Below, in pieces: positions 8,588 to 17,757 of a DNA stretch of 64,000 nt (position 1 is its first letter; every line of letters begins with the position of its first letter). The stretch lies in NCBI RefSeq assembly GCF_900564145.1, contig NZ_UOOB01000001.1, forward strand, positions 806,001 through 870,000, in the 5' to 3' direction. Made by a program: the position numbers and the translations under genes. A model generated the notes under the pieces. That model was not told the origin of the DNA. It ran no database searches and was given only the letters and a program-made list of their open reading frames with translations. Source of the DNA: Comamonas sp. lk. Its GTDB lineage: Bacteria > Pseudomonadota > Gammaproteobacteria > Burkholderiales > Burkholderiaceae_C.

Positions 8588-11023
8588 ATGAACAATCCAC
8601 GTGAACTGAGCAAGGCCCAGATTGCCGAAGTTTTTGCCGACTACCGCAAGAACACGGCCTATCGCCTCGACGAACCTACCGAAGCCCAGGCCTTGAACGG
8701 CGGCGCCCGTGTGGGCATCAGCCGTAAACATGAATCGGCCCATCTGCATGTGGCGGGTGAAGCCGCCTATATCGACGACCTGCCCGAGCTGGAAGGCACG
8801 CTGCATTGCGCACTCGGCCTGTCGCCCGTGGCCAACGGCAGACTCACGGCGCTGGCGCTGGAATCCGTGCGCGCCATGCCCGGCGTAGTGGATGTGATCA
8901 CGGCGGCCGATATCCCCGGCGTCAACGATTGCGGCTCCATCATTCACGACGATCCCATTCTGTGCGACGGTCAGATCCGCTACGTGGGCCAGCCCCTGTT
9001 TGCCGTGATTGCCCGCAGCCGCGATGCGGCACGACGCGCAGCAGCCATGGCCAAGAGCGTGGCCAGCATCACCGAAGAAGCGCCGGTGCTGACGCCGCAA
9101 AAAGCCCATGAGCTGGGCCAGTATGTGCTGCCGCCCATGCACCTGAACCGCAGCACCCGTGACGGCGGTGCGCGTGCCGCCATCGACGGCGCTGCGCATC
9201 AGCTCAAAGGCTCGCTGGATGTGGGCGGTCAGGAGCAGTTCTATCTGGAAGGACAGATCAGCTACGCCATTCCCAAGGAAGACGGGGCCGTGCATCTGCA
9301 CTGCTCCACCCAGCACCCCAGCGAGATGCAGCATCTGGTGGCCCATGCGCTGGGCATTGCCTCGCACGCCGTGCAGGTGGAGTGCCGTCGCATGGGTGGC
9401 GGTTTTGGCGGCAAGGAGTCGCAGTCCGGCCTGTTTGCCTGCGTGGCAGCGGTGGCGGCCACGCGCCTGAAAAAGCCGGTCAAGCTGCGCCTGGACCGGG
9501 ATGACGACTTCATGATCACGGGCCGTCGCCACTGCTTCTGGTATGAGTACGAGGTCGGCCACGACGACGAGGGCCGGATTCTGGGCGTGGAAATCACCAT
9601 GGTCTCGCGCGCTGGCCACTCGGCCGATCTGTCCGGCCCGGTGATGACGCGGGCGCTATGCCATTTCGACAACACCTACTGGTTGCCCGATGTGAGCATG
9701 CATGGCTTCACGGGCAAGACCAATACGCAGAGCAACACGGCTTTCCGTGGCTTTGGCGGCCCGCAAGGCGCAATTGCCATCGAGAACATCATGGAGGCCA
9801 TTGCCTGCAAGCTGGGGCGCGATGCCCTGGACGTGCGCCGCGTCAACTTCTACGGCAAGGACGGCAACAACGTCACTCCGTATGAGCAGCCCGTGGCGGA
9901 CAACGTCATCCATGAGCTGGTGCAGCAGCTGGAGGCGTCCAGCGACTATCGTGCCCGCCGTGCGGCCGTGGATGCATTCAACGCCAGCAGTCCCGTGCTC
10001 AAGCGAGGCTTGTCGCTGACGCCGCTGAAGTTCGGCATCTCCTTCAACGTGGCCCACTTCAATCAGGCCGGGGCACTGGTGCATATCTACACCGATGGCT
10101 CCATCCTGGTGAACCACGGCGGCACCGAGATGGGCCAAGGCCTGAACACCAAGGTGGCGCAGGTGGTGGCCCACGAACTGGGCGTGGCCTTTGACAGCGT
10201 GCGCGTCACGGCCACGGATACCAGCAAGGTGGCCAATACCTCGGCCACGGCGGCGTCGACCGGTGCCGATCTGAACGGCAAGGCGGCACAGGATGCAGCG
10301 CGCCAGCTGCGCGAGCGTCTGGCCGAATGCGCGGCAAAGCTGCATGGCGGCGATGCTGCCAGCGTGCGCTTTGCCAATGACTGCGTGCAGGTGAACGGCC
10401 GCAGCCTGCCGTTTGCGGAGCTGGTGCGCAGCGCCTATCTGCAGCGCGTGCAGCTGTGGTCTGACGGCTTCTACGCCACGCCCGGCCTGCACTGGGATGG
10501 CAAAGCCATGAAAGGCCATCCGTTCTATTACTTTGCCTACGGCGCGGCCGTGAGCGAGGTGGTGATCGACACGCTGACCGGTGAGCACAAGCTGCTGCGG
10601 GCCGATGTGCTGCATGACGTGGGGCGCTCGCTGAACCCCGCAGTCGATGTGGGCCAGGTGGAAGGTGCTTTTGTTCAGGGCATGGGCTGGCTGACATCGG
10701 AGGAGCTGGTCTGGCATCCGCAAAGCGGCAAGCTCACCACCCATGCTCCCAGCACTTACAAGATTCCCACGGCCAATGACTGCCCGCCCGTGTTCAACGT
10801 GAGGTTGTTCGAGGGCGAGAACCACGAGGATTCCATCCACCGCAGCAAGGCTGTGGGCGAGCCGCCGCTGCTGCTGCCGTTCTCCGTCTTCTTCGCCATA
10901 CGCGATGCGATTGCCGCCACCGGCGCTGCGGGTTGCAACCCGGCGCTGCGTGCGCCGGCCACGCCAGAAGCCATCCTTCGTGCACTGGAAGCCGTTCAGG
11001 CGCACACTGCCGGGTTTTCCTGA
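8588..11023 (+). CDS. xdhB: xanthine dehydrogenase large subunit (molybdopterin-binding)
   Basis: An 811-residue large subunit holding the molybdenum cofactor and the substrate pocket. After a slightly long N-terminus the aldehyde/xanthine dehydrogenase hammerhead domain begins near residue 55 (GEAAYIDDLPE). Cofactor-binding motifs include GGGFGGKESQSG (about residues 269-280) and FRGFGGPQG (about 388-396). The catalytic glutamate is in KAVGEPPLLLP near residue 760. It begins 1 bp after xdhA, so the two are translationally coupled. A purine permease follows 162 bp later on the same strand, which fits purine uptake and catabolism. Confidence 0.94.
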   Translation: MNNPRELSKAQIAEVFADYRKNTAYRLDEPTEAQALNGGARVGISRKHESAHLHVAGEAAYIDDLPELEGTLHCALGLSPVANGRLTALALESVRAMPGVVDVITAADIPGVNDCGSIIHDDPILCDGQIRYVGQPLFAVIARSRDAARRAAAMAKSVASITEEAPVLTPQKAHELGQYVLPPMHLNRSTRDGGARAAIDGAAHQLKGSLDVGGQEQFYLEGQISYAIPKEDGAVHLHCSTQHPSEMQHLVAHALGIASHAVQVECRRMGGGFGGKESQSGLFACVAAVAATRLKKPVKLRLDRDDDFMITGRRHCFWYEYEVGHDDEGRILGVEITMVSRAGHSADLSGPVMTRALCHFDNTYWLPDVSMHGFTGKTNTQSNTAFRGFGGPQGAIAIENIMEAIACKLGRDALDVRRVNFYGKDGNNVTPYEQPVADNVIHELVQQLEASSDYRARRAAVDAFNASSPVLKRGLSLTPLKFGISFNVAHFNQAGALVHIYTDGSILVNHGGTEMGQGLNTKVAQVVAHELGVAFDSVRVTATDTSKVANTSATAASTGADLNGKAAQDAARQLRERLAECAAKLHGGDAASVRFANDCVQVNGRSLPFAELVRSAYLQRVQLWSDGFYATPGLHWDGKAMKGHPFYYFAYGAAVSEVVIDTLTGEHKLLRADVLHDVGRSLNPAVDVGQVEGAFVQGMGWLTSEELVWHPQSGKLTTHAPSTYKIPTANDCPPVFNVRLFEGENHEDSIHRSKAVGEPPLLLPFSVFFAIRDAIAATGAAGCNPALRAPATPEAILRALEAVQAHTAGFS

Positions 11024-11030
11024 AGGGTGT

Positions 11031-11065
11031 TGTAGGCCCTAGGGCCTGCAGCTATCGAAAAAAGT
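11031..11065. repeat. near-palindrome with a partial dispersed-repeat signature
   Basis: TGTAGGCCCTAGGGCCTGCA (11031-11050) is a 20-base palindrome with one mismatched pair, followed by GCTATCG-A6. Read on the other strand it gives GATAGCTGCAGGCC, resembling the dispersed repeat family. It lies between xdhB and the purine permease and has no good T run as a terminator of xdhAB. Confidence 0.4.
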
Positions 11066-11185
11066 CATTGCTGTTCGCCCAAAGAGGCGGAGGCTATGTT
11101 GCGCGCCGTCCTCGGGGCCGGTGTGCAGGAAGGCGCGTTCCTCATCGTTGCGCCATGCATGCAAAAACAACACGGAGACTTAGTA

Positions 11186-12487
11186 ATGAACTGGACAGAG
11201 CGAATATTTAAACTCAACGAGCACGGCACCAACGTGCGCACCGAATTGGTGGCGGGCCTCACGACCTTTCTCACCATGGCCTACATCATGTTCGTCAATC
11301 CCACCATCTTGGGGGATGCGGGCATGCCCAAGGACTCGGTCTTTGTGGCCACCTGCCTGATTGCGGCCCTGGGCTCCACCATCATGGCGCTGTACGCCAA
11401 TTACCCGATTGCGCTGGCGCCTGGCATGGGGCTGAACGCCTACTTTGCCTATGTGGTGGTGCTCAAGATGGGCTACACCTGGGAGGCCGCGCTGGGCGCC
11501 GTGTTTGTGTCGGGCTGTCTGTTTCTGCTGGCCACCTTGTTCGGCCTGCGCGAGCTGATCATCAAGGGCATTCCGCATTCGATTCGCGTGGCGATTACCG
11601 TGGGTATTGGCCTGTTCCTGGCCTTGATTGCCTTGAAATCGGCAGGTGTCGTGGTCGGTGACAAGGCCACCCTGGTCACTCTGGGCGATCTGCACAAGCC
11701 CGAACTTATCATGGCGGCCCTGGGCTTTTTGCTCATCGTGGTGCTGGACAGGCTCAAGGTGCCCGGTGCCTTGCTGATCGGCATTCTGGCGGTGACCGTG
11801 GCCTCCTTCTTCTTTGGCGGCAACCAGTTCAACGGCATTTTCTCGGCTCCGCCATCGATTGAGCCCACCTTCCTCAAGCTCGATATCAAGACTGCGTTGA
11901 CCAGCGGCATCCTAAACGTGGTGCTGGTGTTCTTCCTGGTGGAGTTGTTTGACGCCACCGGCACGCTGATGGGCGTGGCCCGCCGTGCCGGCCTGCTGGT
12001 GCCTGAGCGCATGGGGCGTTTCAACCGCTCGCTGCTGGCCGATTCCGGTGCGATTTTTGTGGGTTCGCTGCTGGGTACCTCCAGCACCACGGCTTATGTG
12101 GAAAGCGCGGCCGGCGTGCAAGCCGGCGGCCGCACCGGACTGACGGCACTCACGGTGGCGGTACTGTTCCTGGCCTGCCTGTTCATCGCTCCGCTGGCCA
12201 GCGTGGTGCCCGGTTATGCGACGGCACCGGCGCTGCTGTTCGTGGCCTGCCTGATGCTCAAGGATCTGACGGAAGTGCAGTGGGAAGAAACCACGGAGGC
12301 CGTGCCTGCCGTCATCACCGCGCTGATGATGCCTTTCACCTACTCCATCGCCAACGGTCTGGCGTTTGGTTTCATCACCTATGCCGTGCTCAAGCTGTTT
12401 ACCGGCAAGGTCAAAGAGGTGCACTGGATTGTGTGGCTGATCGCCGTGGTGTTCCTGTTCAAGTTCATTTACTTGGGCGGACATTGA
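11186..12487 (+). CDS. NCS2-family purine (adenine/guanine/hypoxanthine) permease
   Basis: A 433-residue membrane protein of the AzgA/GhxP branch of the NCS2 nucleobase:cation symporters. The family N-terminus (TELVAGLTTFLTMAYIMFVNP) and LAPGMGLNAYFAYVV are clear, as is the helix-8 region LVELFDATGTLMG; 12-14 membrane segments are visible. It probably imports hypoxanthine or guanine for the adjacent xanthine dehydrogenase. ATG 11186 is chosen over an upstream in-frame codon at 11096 because a GGAG ribosome-binding site (11174-11177) precedes it and the extra 30 residues are not family-like. A terminator follows. Confidence 0.9.
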   Translation: MNWTERIFKLNEHGTNVRTELVAGLTTFLTMAYIMFVNPTILGDAGMPKDSVFVATCLIAALGSTIMALYANYPIALAPGMGLNAYFAYVVVLKMGYTWEAALGAVFVSGCLFLLATLFGLRELIIKGIPHSIRVAITVGIGLFLALIALKSAGVVVGDKATLVTLGDLHKPELIMAALGFLLIVVLDRLKVPGALLIGILAVTVASFFFGGNQFNGIFSAPPSIEPTFLKLDIKTALTSGILNVVLVFFLVELFDATGTLMGVARRAGLLVPERMGRFNRSLLADSGAIFVGSLLGTSSTTAYVESAAGVQAGGRTGLTALTVAVLFLACLFIAPLASVVPGYATAPALLFVACLMLKDLTEVQWEETTEAVPAVITALMMPFTYSIANGLAFGFITYAVLKLFTGKVKEVHWIVWLIAVVFLFKFIYLGGH

Positions 12488-12505
12488 TCAATCGCTGATT
12501 CCAGC

Positions 12506-12534
12506 AAAAAAGGCGGCTTTCAAGCCGCCTTTTT
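12506..12534. terminator. bidirectional terminator between purine permease and anmK
   Basis: AAAAAAGGCGGCT - TTCA - AGCCGCCTTTTT hairpin with A and T tracts on both sides, serving the permease (+) and anmK (-), whose stops flank it closely. Confidence 0.9.
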
Positions 12535-12554
12535 CATGTCGGTGAGGTCCATGG

Positions 12555-13694
12555 TTATGCCGGGTAGATTGCACCCAGAATGCGCGGCCCGCTGGCACCC
12601 GTCACGCTGGCCAGATTGCCGGGCAGGCCCAGCAGGCACTGGCGTGCCAGCCAGGCAAAGGCGGCGGCCTCCACCTCCAGCGGCGGCAGGCCGCGTGCGG
12701 CCGTGGTGGTGACATGTACGCCCGGCAGCAAGGCGGCCAGGCGTTGCATCAGATAGCTGTTGAGCGCGCCGCCGCCGCAAACCAGCAACTGCTTGCCGTC
12801 GCGACCAAAGCGCTTGACGGCATCGGCGCAGCTAGCCGCCGTGAATTCGGTCAGCGTGGTTTGCACATCGGCCGGGGCCGGAGTGTTGTGCAGCGCCTGC
12901 AACTGCTGTGCCAGCCATTGGGCGTGAAACAGATCGCGTCCCGTGCTCTTGGGGGGAGGCAGGCTCAGAAAGGGCTCGGCCAGCATGCTGTCCAGCAACT
13001 CAGGAATGAGCTGGCCGTAGGCGGCCCAGCGCCCGCCTTCGTCATAGGGCTTGCGGGTGTGCTCCAGACACCAGCCATCCATGAGCGCATTGCCAGGGCC
13101 GCTGTCAAAACCGAGCACGCTGCCGTCCGCGCCCAGCACGCTGAGATTGGCAATGCCGCCGATATTGAGCACCAGCGTGGTTTGCTCGGCTCTGCCGAAC
13201 ACGCCCTGGTGAAAAGCGGGTACCAGGGGCGCACCCTGGCCGCCAGCGGCTACATCGCGGCTGCGCAAATCGGCCACCACGGTGATGCCGGTCAGCTCGG
13301 CCAGCAAGGCCGGAGCATTGAGCTGCAGCGTATAGCCTGTGCCGTCAAACAGCTGGGGACGGTGGCGCACTGTCTGGCCGTGGGCGCCGATGGCGGCGAT
13401 CCTGGAGGCCGGCAGGCCGCTTTGCTGCAACAGCTGACGGACGACCCGGGCATAGCAGCGAACCAGGGCATTGGCGGCCAGCAAGGCGCGGTGCAACTCG
13501 TTGTGGCCGTCGGGGGTGTTCAGGGCCAGCAGCTCGGCACGCAGCTCCTCGTCAAAGCCGCTGCTGGCGTGGGCCAGTACCTGGGTGCCGTGGGCAAAGT
13601 CCACCAGCACGCCGTCCACGCCGTCGAGCGAGGTGCCGGACATCAGGCCGATATAGATAGTGCGCTGGGCGGCTGAGGCGATGACGTGGCTCAT
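12555..13694 (-). CDS. anmK: anhydro-N-acetylmuramic acid kinase
   Basis: A 379-residue kinase that opens and phosphorylates 1,6-anhydro-MurNAc to MurNAc-6-phosphate in cytoplasmic peptidoglycan recycling. It shows the family N-terminus YIGLMSGTSLDGVDGVLVDF, the NIGGIANLSVL motif, the GPGNALMD motif and the ATP-site VCGGGALNSYL near residue 315. It is transcribed toward the purine permease. Upstream lie a dispersed repeat and the M23 peptidase terminator, so it probably has its own promoter. Confidence 0.95.
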   Translation of the reverse strand: MSHVIASAAQRTIYIGLMSGTSLDGVDGVLVDFAHGTQVLAHASSGFDEELRAELLALNTPDGHNELHRALLAANALVRCYARVVRQLLQQSGLPASRIAAIGAHGQTVRHRPQLFDGTGYTLQLNAPALLAELTGITVVADLRSRDVAAGGQGAPLVPAFHQGVFGRAEQTTLVLNIGGIANLSVLGADGSVLGFDSGPGNALMDGWCLEHTRKPYDEGGRWAAYGQLIPELLDSMLAEPFLSLPPPKSTGRDLFHAQWLAQQLQALHNTPAPADVQTTLTEFTAASCADAVKRFGRDGKQLLVCGGGALNSYLMQRLAALLPGVHVTTTAARGLPPLEVEAAAFAWLARQCLLGLPGNLASVTGASGPRILGAIYPA

Positions 13695-13726
13695 GGTGTT
13701 TGGGTGCTGACGGAGTGAGCACTATC

Positions 13727-13774
13727 ATAGCTGTAGCGTATGGCGCATGTCATGTAAGCGCAGCAGCCATTTTC
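13727..13774. repeat. dispersed repeat copy between anmK and the M23 peptidase gene
   Basis: ATAGCTGTAGCG at 13727-13738, a variable middle, then AAGCGCAGCAGCC. It matches the ATAGC-N5-GCGC ... AAGCGC-N-NAGGC layout of the other copies in this window. Confidence 0.6.
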
Positions 13775-13780
13775 GCTACA

Positions 13781-13814
13781 TAAAACCAAAGGGCTGCATA
13801 GGCAGCCCTTTGGT
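13781..13814 (-). terminator. intrinsic terminator of the M23 peptidase gene
   Basis: A perfect 13-bp inverted repeat ACCAAAGGGCTGC (13785-13797) / GCAGCCCTTTGGT (13802-13814) with a 4-nt loop. Read on the minus strand it is followed by TTTTA, directly downstream of the peptidase stop at 13832. Confidence 0.85.
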
Positions 13815-13831
13815 GATGGAGTCGCGTCGGC

Positions 13832-15193
13832 TTAGCGTGTGCTGGCCATGGCAAACGACTGGGTGCCAGCGTTGAGTTCCACGCGCATCTGCGCGGCCAG
13901 CTTCTCGAAAGTGGGGCGGCTGGCTTTGGAGATGGGCTTGGCGGTATCGGCGGCCTGGGCAATGCTCAGCGGGTCTTGCTGCTGGCCCTTGACGCGGAAT
14001 TCGAAGTGCAGATGCGGGCCGGTAGCCCAGCCGGTGGAGCCCACGGCGCCCACGATATCGCCCTGATCCACGCGCTGGCCTTGCCTGACGTCCACGCGGC
14101 TCAGGTGGGCGTAGACGGTGGTGTGCTGGTTGGCGTGCTCGATAAAGATCACGTTGCCATAGCCGTTTTGCACGCCGGCAAAGGACACCACGCCATCACC
14201 CACGGTGCGTACCTTGGTGCCGGTAGGTGCTGCAAAGTCGGTGCCTAGGTGGGCGCGCCATGTCTTCTGGATGGGGTGCAGACGCATGGCAAAGTTGCTG
14301 CTGATGCGCGAGAACTCCACGGGGTAGTTCAGATAGGCCTGACGCTTGCTTTTGCCGTCCAGGGAGTAGTAAGCGCCTTTTTTGCCTTCGTCCTGGAACC
14401 ACAGGGCCTGGTGCACCTTGCCGCTGTTGTGGAATTCGGTGCTCAGCACACGGCCGGCACGCAGGGGCTCGCCATCGGCTTCCAGGGATTCATAGACCAC
14501 GGCAAAGCGGTCGCCCTTGCGCAGGCCACGGCGAAAGTCCAGCTCGCCCTGGAGGATGTCGGCCATTTGCATGGAGACGCTGTCCGGGATGTCGGCGGCG
14601 TCCGTCGCGGCAAAGAAGGAGGAGCGGATCACGCCGCCCGCCAGACGGGGAGAGGCCGTCAACTTGCCGGAATCGATCTTGGTGCTCAGCTTGCCATCCA
14701 CACGCTCCAGCGTCAGGCGGCGGAAAGTACCGTCCTCATCGGGTGCCCAGCGCACGATCAGCTTGCTCAGCTGATGATCGCTGGTGGTTTCGGCCGAAAC
14801 CAGGCGGCCTGCGGGCCCCAGCACGTTCTGGCGCACGGCATCGCTGGCGCGCATATAGGCGGCGGCCTGCGGGTCGGCAATGCCCAGGCGCTGCAGCAGG
14901 GACTCTGCCGTGTCGTTGGCGCGGGTGGTTTCCGAGCGGTAGAGCGAGAACGACTGCAGATCGGTCAGATCCGCCAGCTCATGGCCGTCTGCCAGGGAGG
15001 CAACGGACTCGGTCAGTGTGCGCACCGGGAGGTCGGCAGGATCTGGACCCAGGCTGGCCACTGCGAATGCGCCGCTGCCACCGGTTAACAACAGAGCCGC
15101 TACGGCTGCGGTGACGCGCTTGGGGTGCATTTGCAGGGCGACGGTCAGCCGCGCAATCAATGCACTACCGGCATTTTTCAGGCCATTAATCAA
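13832..15193 (-). CDS. M23-family murein endopeptidase (LytM-type), membrane anchored
   Basis: About 453 residues. A single hydrophobic segment near the N-terminus (VTAAVAALLLTGGSGAFAVASL) anchors or exports the protein. An OapA/LysM-like middle region follows, and the C-terminal LytM domain shows HLGTDFAAPTGTKVRTVGDG (H...D zinc ligands) and the closing HLHFEFRV motif. Such enzymes cut peptide cross-links in the cell wall. An ATG at 15292 is in frame, but I prefer TTG 15193: AAGGA stands 9 nt before it, the residues from there (LINGLKNAGSALIARL) look family-like, and the longer version would run into the tyrS promoter region. The start is uncertain. In many relatives this gene sits with anmK and divergent to tyrS, as here. 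Confidence 0.85.
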   Translation of the reverse strand: MINGLKNAGSALIARLTVALQMHPKRVTAAVAALLLTGGSGAFAVASLGPDPADLPVRTLTESVASLADGHELADLTDLQSFSLYRSETTRANDTAESLLQRLGIADPQAAAYMRASDAVRQNVLGPAGRLVSAETTSDHQLSKLIVRWAPDEDGTFRRLTLERVDGKLSTKIDSGKLTASPRLAGGVIRSSFFAATDAADIPDSVSMQMADILQGELDFRRGLRKGDRFAVVYESLEADGEPLRAGRVLSTEFHNSGKVHQALWFQDEGKKGAYYSLDGKSKRQAYLNYPVEFSRISSNFAMRLHPIQKTWRAHLGTDFAAPTGTKVRTVGDGVVSFAGVQNGYGNVIFIEHANQHTTVYAHLSRVDVRQGQRVDQGDIVGAVGSTGWATGPHLHFEFRVKGQQQDPLSIAQAADTAKPISKASRPTFEKLAAQMRVELNAGTQSFAMASTR

Positions 15194-15386
15194 AACTTCA
15201 GATCCTTGGGGATAGGCGTGTCTGGTGAGTTGGCGCTTTGTTACGACTGACACGAGCTCCAGCACGCTCAACCGTGCCATATGTCCATCCAAAGAGGTCT
15301 ATATGAGGGAGCAGTCTAGAATTGGCCGCAACGCCAAACCCCCAAGTATATCGAGCGCGTCCTACCGCGTCTGCCGAAAAACCCTT

Positions 15387-16619
15387 ATGAATCAATCTGC
15401 TGTTACACCTTACCCCGTGACCGACAGAGTGAACCAGGCGCTGGAAGTCACTCTCCGCGGCGTGGATGAACTGCTGCCCAAGGACGAATGGGTCCAGAAA
15501 CTGGCCAAGTCCGAAGCCACCGGCGTGCCTTTGCGCATCAAGCTGGGTCTGGACCCCACGGCTCCTGACATCCATCTGGGCCACACCGTGGTGCTCAACA
15601 AGATGCGCCAGCTGCAGGATCTGGGTCACACCGTCATCTTCCTGATTGGTGACTTCACGACTCTGATCGGCGATCCCTCGGGTCGCAACAGCACGCGCCC
15701 GCCACTGACGGCCGAGCAAATCAAGCTCAATGCCGAAACCTATTACACCCAGGCCGCCAAGGTGCTGGACCCGGCTCGGACCGAAGTTCGTTACAACAGC
15801 GAATGGTGCGATCAGCTGGGCGCGCGCGGCATGATTCAGCTGTCGGCCAAGTACACCGTGGCCCGCATGATGGAGCGCAACGACTTTCACACGCGCTTCA
15901 CCGAAGGCAGCTCCATCAGCCTGCACGAGTTCCTGTACCCGCTGCTGCAGGGTTACGATTCGGTAGCGCTCAAGGCCGATCTGGAACTGGGCGGAACCGA
16001 TCAGAAGTTCAATCTGCTGATGGGGCGCCATCTTCAGGTTGAATACGGGCAAGAGGCGCAGTGCGTGCTCACAATGCCTTTGCTGGTGGGCCTGGACGGC
16101 GTGGACAAGATGTCCAAGTCCAAGAACAACTACATAGGTATCACCGAAGACGCCAACACCATGTTTGCCAAGGTGCTGTCGATTTCGGACACGCTGATGT
16201 GGGACTGGTACACACTGCTGTCCTTCAAGAGCCTTGAACATATTGCCCAGCTCAAGGCCGAAATCGAAGCCGGTGGCAATCCCAAGCACGCCAAGGTGGC
16301 GCTGGCCAAGGAAATCACGGCACGTTTCCACAGCGTCGAAGCCGCCGATGCGGCCGAGCAGGATTTCATCAACCGCTCCAAGGGCGGCATTCCTGACAAT
16401 ATTCCTGAAGTCAGCCTGAGCGGTGCGCCCATGGGCATTGCTGCGTTGGTCAAGCAAGCCAACCTTGCCGCGTCGAATGGCGAAGCCAACCGTCTGATTG
16501 ACGGCGGCGGTGTGCGCGTTGATGGCGCGGTGATCAGCGACAAAGGCTTGAAGCTGGACGCGGGCAGCTTTGTGCTGCAAGTGGGCAAGCGCAAGTTCGC
16601 CCGGGTGACACTGGCCTGA
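15387..16619 (+). CDS. tyrS: tyrosyl-tRNA synthetase
   Basis: A 410-residue class I synthetase that charges tRNA-Tyr. The HIGH motif appears as HLGH in [14 protein letters not shown], the tyrosine/tRNA site as [16 protein letters not shown], and the KMSKS loop as [10 protein letters not shown]-terminal S4-like RNA-binding domain spans about residues 345-405 ([12 protein letters not shown]). The open frame extends upstream to 15225, but ATG 15387 gives the normal Burkholderiales length and leaves room for a promoter; TAGAAT at 15317-15322 is a possible -10 box. Confidence 0.96.
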   Translation: MNQSAVTPYPVTDRVNQALEVTLRGVDELLPKDEWVQKLAKSEATGVPLRIKLGLDPTAPDIHLGHTVVLNKMRQLQDLGHTVIFLIGDFTTLIGDPSGRNSTRPPLTAEQIKLNAETYYTQAAKVLDPARTEVRYNSEWCDQLGARGMIQLSAKYTVARMMERNDFHTRFTEGSSISLHEFLYPLLQGYDSVALKADLELGGTDQKFNLLMGRHLQVEYGQEAQCVLTMPLLVGLDGVDKMSKSKNNYIGITEDANTMFAKVLSISDTLMWDWYTLLSFKSLEHIAQLKAEIEAGGNPKHAKVALAKEITARFHSVEAADAAEQDFINRSKGGIPDNIPEVSLSGAPMGIAALVKQANLAASNGEANRLIDGGGVRVDGAVISDKGLKLDAGSFVLQVGKRKFARVTLA

Positions 16620-16636
16620 TCGACTCCTGATCTGAG

Positions 16637-16677
16637 AGCTGCCTACCCAGGTGAATACTGGGTAGGCAGCTTTTTTT
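16637..16677 (+). terminator. intrinsic terminator of tyrS
   Basis: AGCTGCCTACCCAG / CTGGGTAGGCAGCT 14-bp stem with a 7-nt loop followed by seven T. It touches the stop codon of the convergent LysR gene. Confidence 0.92.
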
Positions 16678-17650
16678 ATGGATTCTCGGGATCTATCATG
16701 CTGGCGCTGGTCTTCTTGGCCTCGGTCATCAGCCACTGGCAAAAAGCCAGGACCTCGGGGCGCTGCTGGCTGCGGGGGCCCACCAGCAGCCAATAGGCCA
16801 GAGGAGAGGCCAGCCGGTGCTCGGGCAAGACCTGCACCAGATGGCCGGCCGCCAGCGCATCGGCCACCAAGGGCAAGCGGGCAATGGCCAGCTCCTGGCC
16901 GGCCAGGGCGGCCTGGACAATCTGGTGGGCGTAATTGAAATACAGCCAGCGCGGCGGCTGCAGCTGATCGCAGCCCTTGGCGGCAAACCAGCGCTGCCAG
17001 CTCAGCCACTCCAGCTGGGGCATGCGGTGCACATCGCCGGTTTCTATCAAGGTGTAGTGGGCGGCATCGGCGGGCTGGCGCAGCGGCGGGCCGTTCTTCA
17101 ACAGTGCCGGGCTGGCCACCACTACCAGCTCTTCGCCAAACAGGGCTTGGGCCGCCGCATCGGTGACATCGCGGCTGTAGCGTATGGCCAGATCCACGTC
17201 GGTGGTCTCCAGGTCGACCACGGCGTCGCCGGTGTCTATGCGGATATCGATGTCGGGCCAGGCGCGCTGAAAGGCTTCCAGGCGCGGGATCAGCCACATG
17301 GCGGCAAAACTGGCCCAGGTGGTAATGGCCACGCTTTTGCGTCCTACGGTCTGACGGATCTGGCGCACGGTGGCGTCGATGGAGTCCAGCGCAGGCTGTA
17401 CGGCATGCAGCAGCTGAGCGCCCGCGCCCGTGAGCTCCACGGCGCGGGAATGGCGCAAGAACAGCGGCACGCCCACCTCATCTTCCAGCGACTGAATCTG
17501 GCGGCTCATGGCCGATTGCGTCAGGGCCAGCTCATCGGCGGCAACGCGAAAATTCAGGTGCCTGGCCACGGCCAGAAAGGCGCGCAAATGACCGGCGCCA
17601 ATGGCTCGGGTGCGAAGCAGCGGTGCGGAACGGGTAGTGGCGTGCGGCAT
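16676..17650 (-). CDS. LysR-family transcriptional regulator
   Basis: About 324 residues. The N-terminal winged helix-turn-helix is clear (LRAFLAVARHLNFRVAADEL and LTQSAMSRQIQSLEDEVG), followed by a LysR substrate-binding domain of the GcvA-like subgroup with KSVAITTWASFAAMWLIPRL and VDLAIRYSRD. The track of open codons reaches 17755, but that would use a TTG and overlap the glmU start; ATG 17650 is the best-placed methionine, with 17665 possible. It is divergent from glmU with about 107 bp between. The effector and target are unknown. Confidence 0.85.
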   Translation of the reverse strand: MPHATTRSAPLLRTRAIGAGHLRAFLAVARHLNFRVAADELALTQSAMSRQIQSLEDEVGVPLFLRHSRAVELTGAGAQLLHAVQPALDSIDATVRQIRQTVGRKSVAITTWASFAAMWLIPRLEAFQRAWPDIDIRIDTGDAVVDLETTDVDLAIRYSRDVTDAAAQALFGEELVVVASPALLKNGPPLRQPADAAHYTLIETGDVHRMPQLEWLSWQRWFAAKGCDQLQPPRWLYFNYAHQIVQAALAGQELAIARLPLVADALAAGHLVQVLPEHRLASPLAYWLLVGPRSQQRPEVLAFCQWLMTEAKKTSASMIDPENP

Positions 17651-17757
17651 GGTGCGGGCAAGCATACGGGTTTTGATGCTCTGTTTGCACTCTCTTGCAT
17701 CGGTGCAGCCTGTGTCTGGGCCGATAATCGAAAAGTTTTTTGATCTCGCAAACAACT

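Noticed and set aside
15194..15292. N-terminal extension of the M23 peptidase to ATG 15292
   Set aside because: TTG 15193 has a ribosome-binding site and family-like residues; the extension overlaps the presumed tyrS promoter. Left open as possible.
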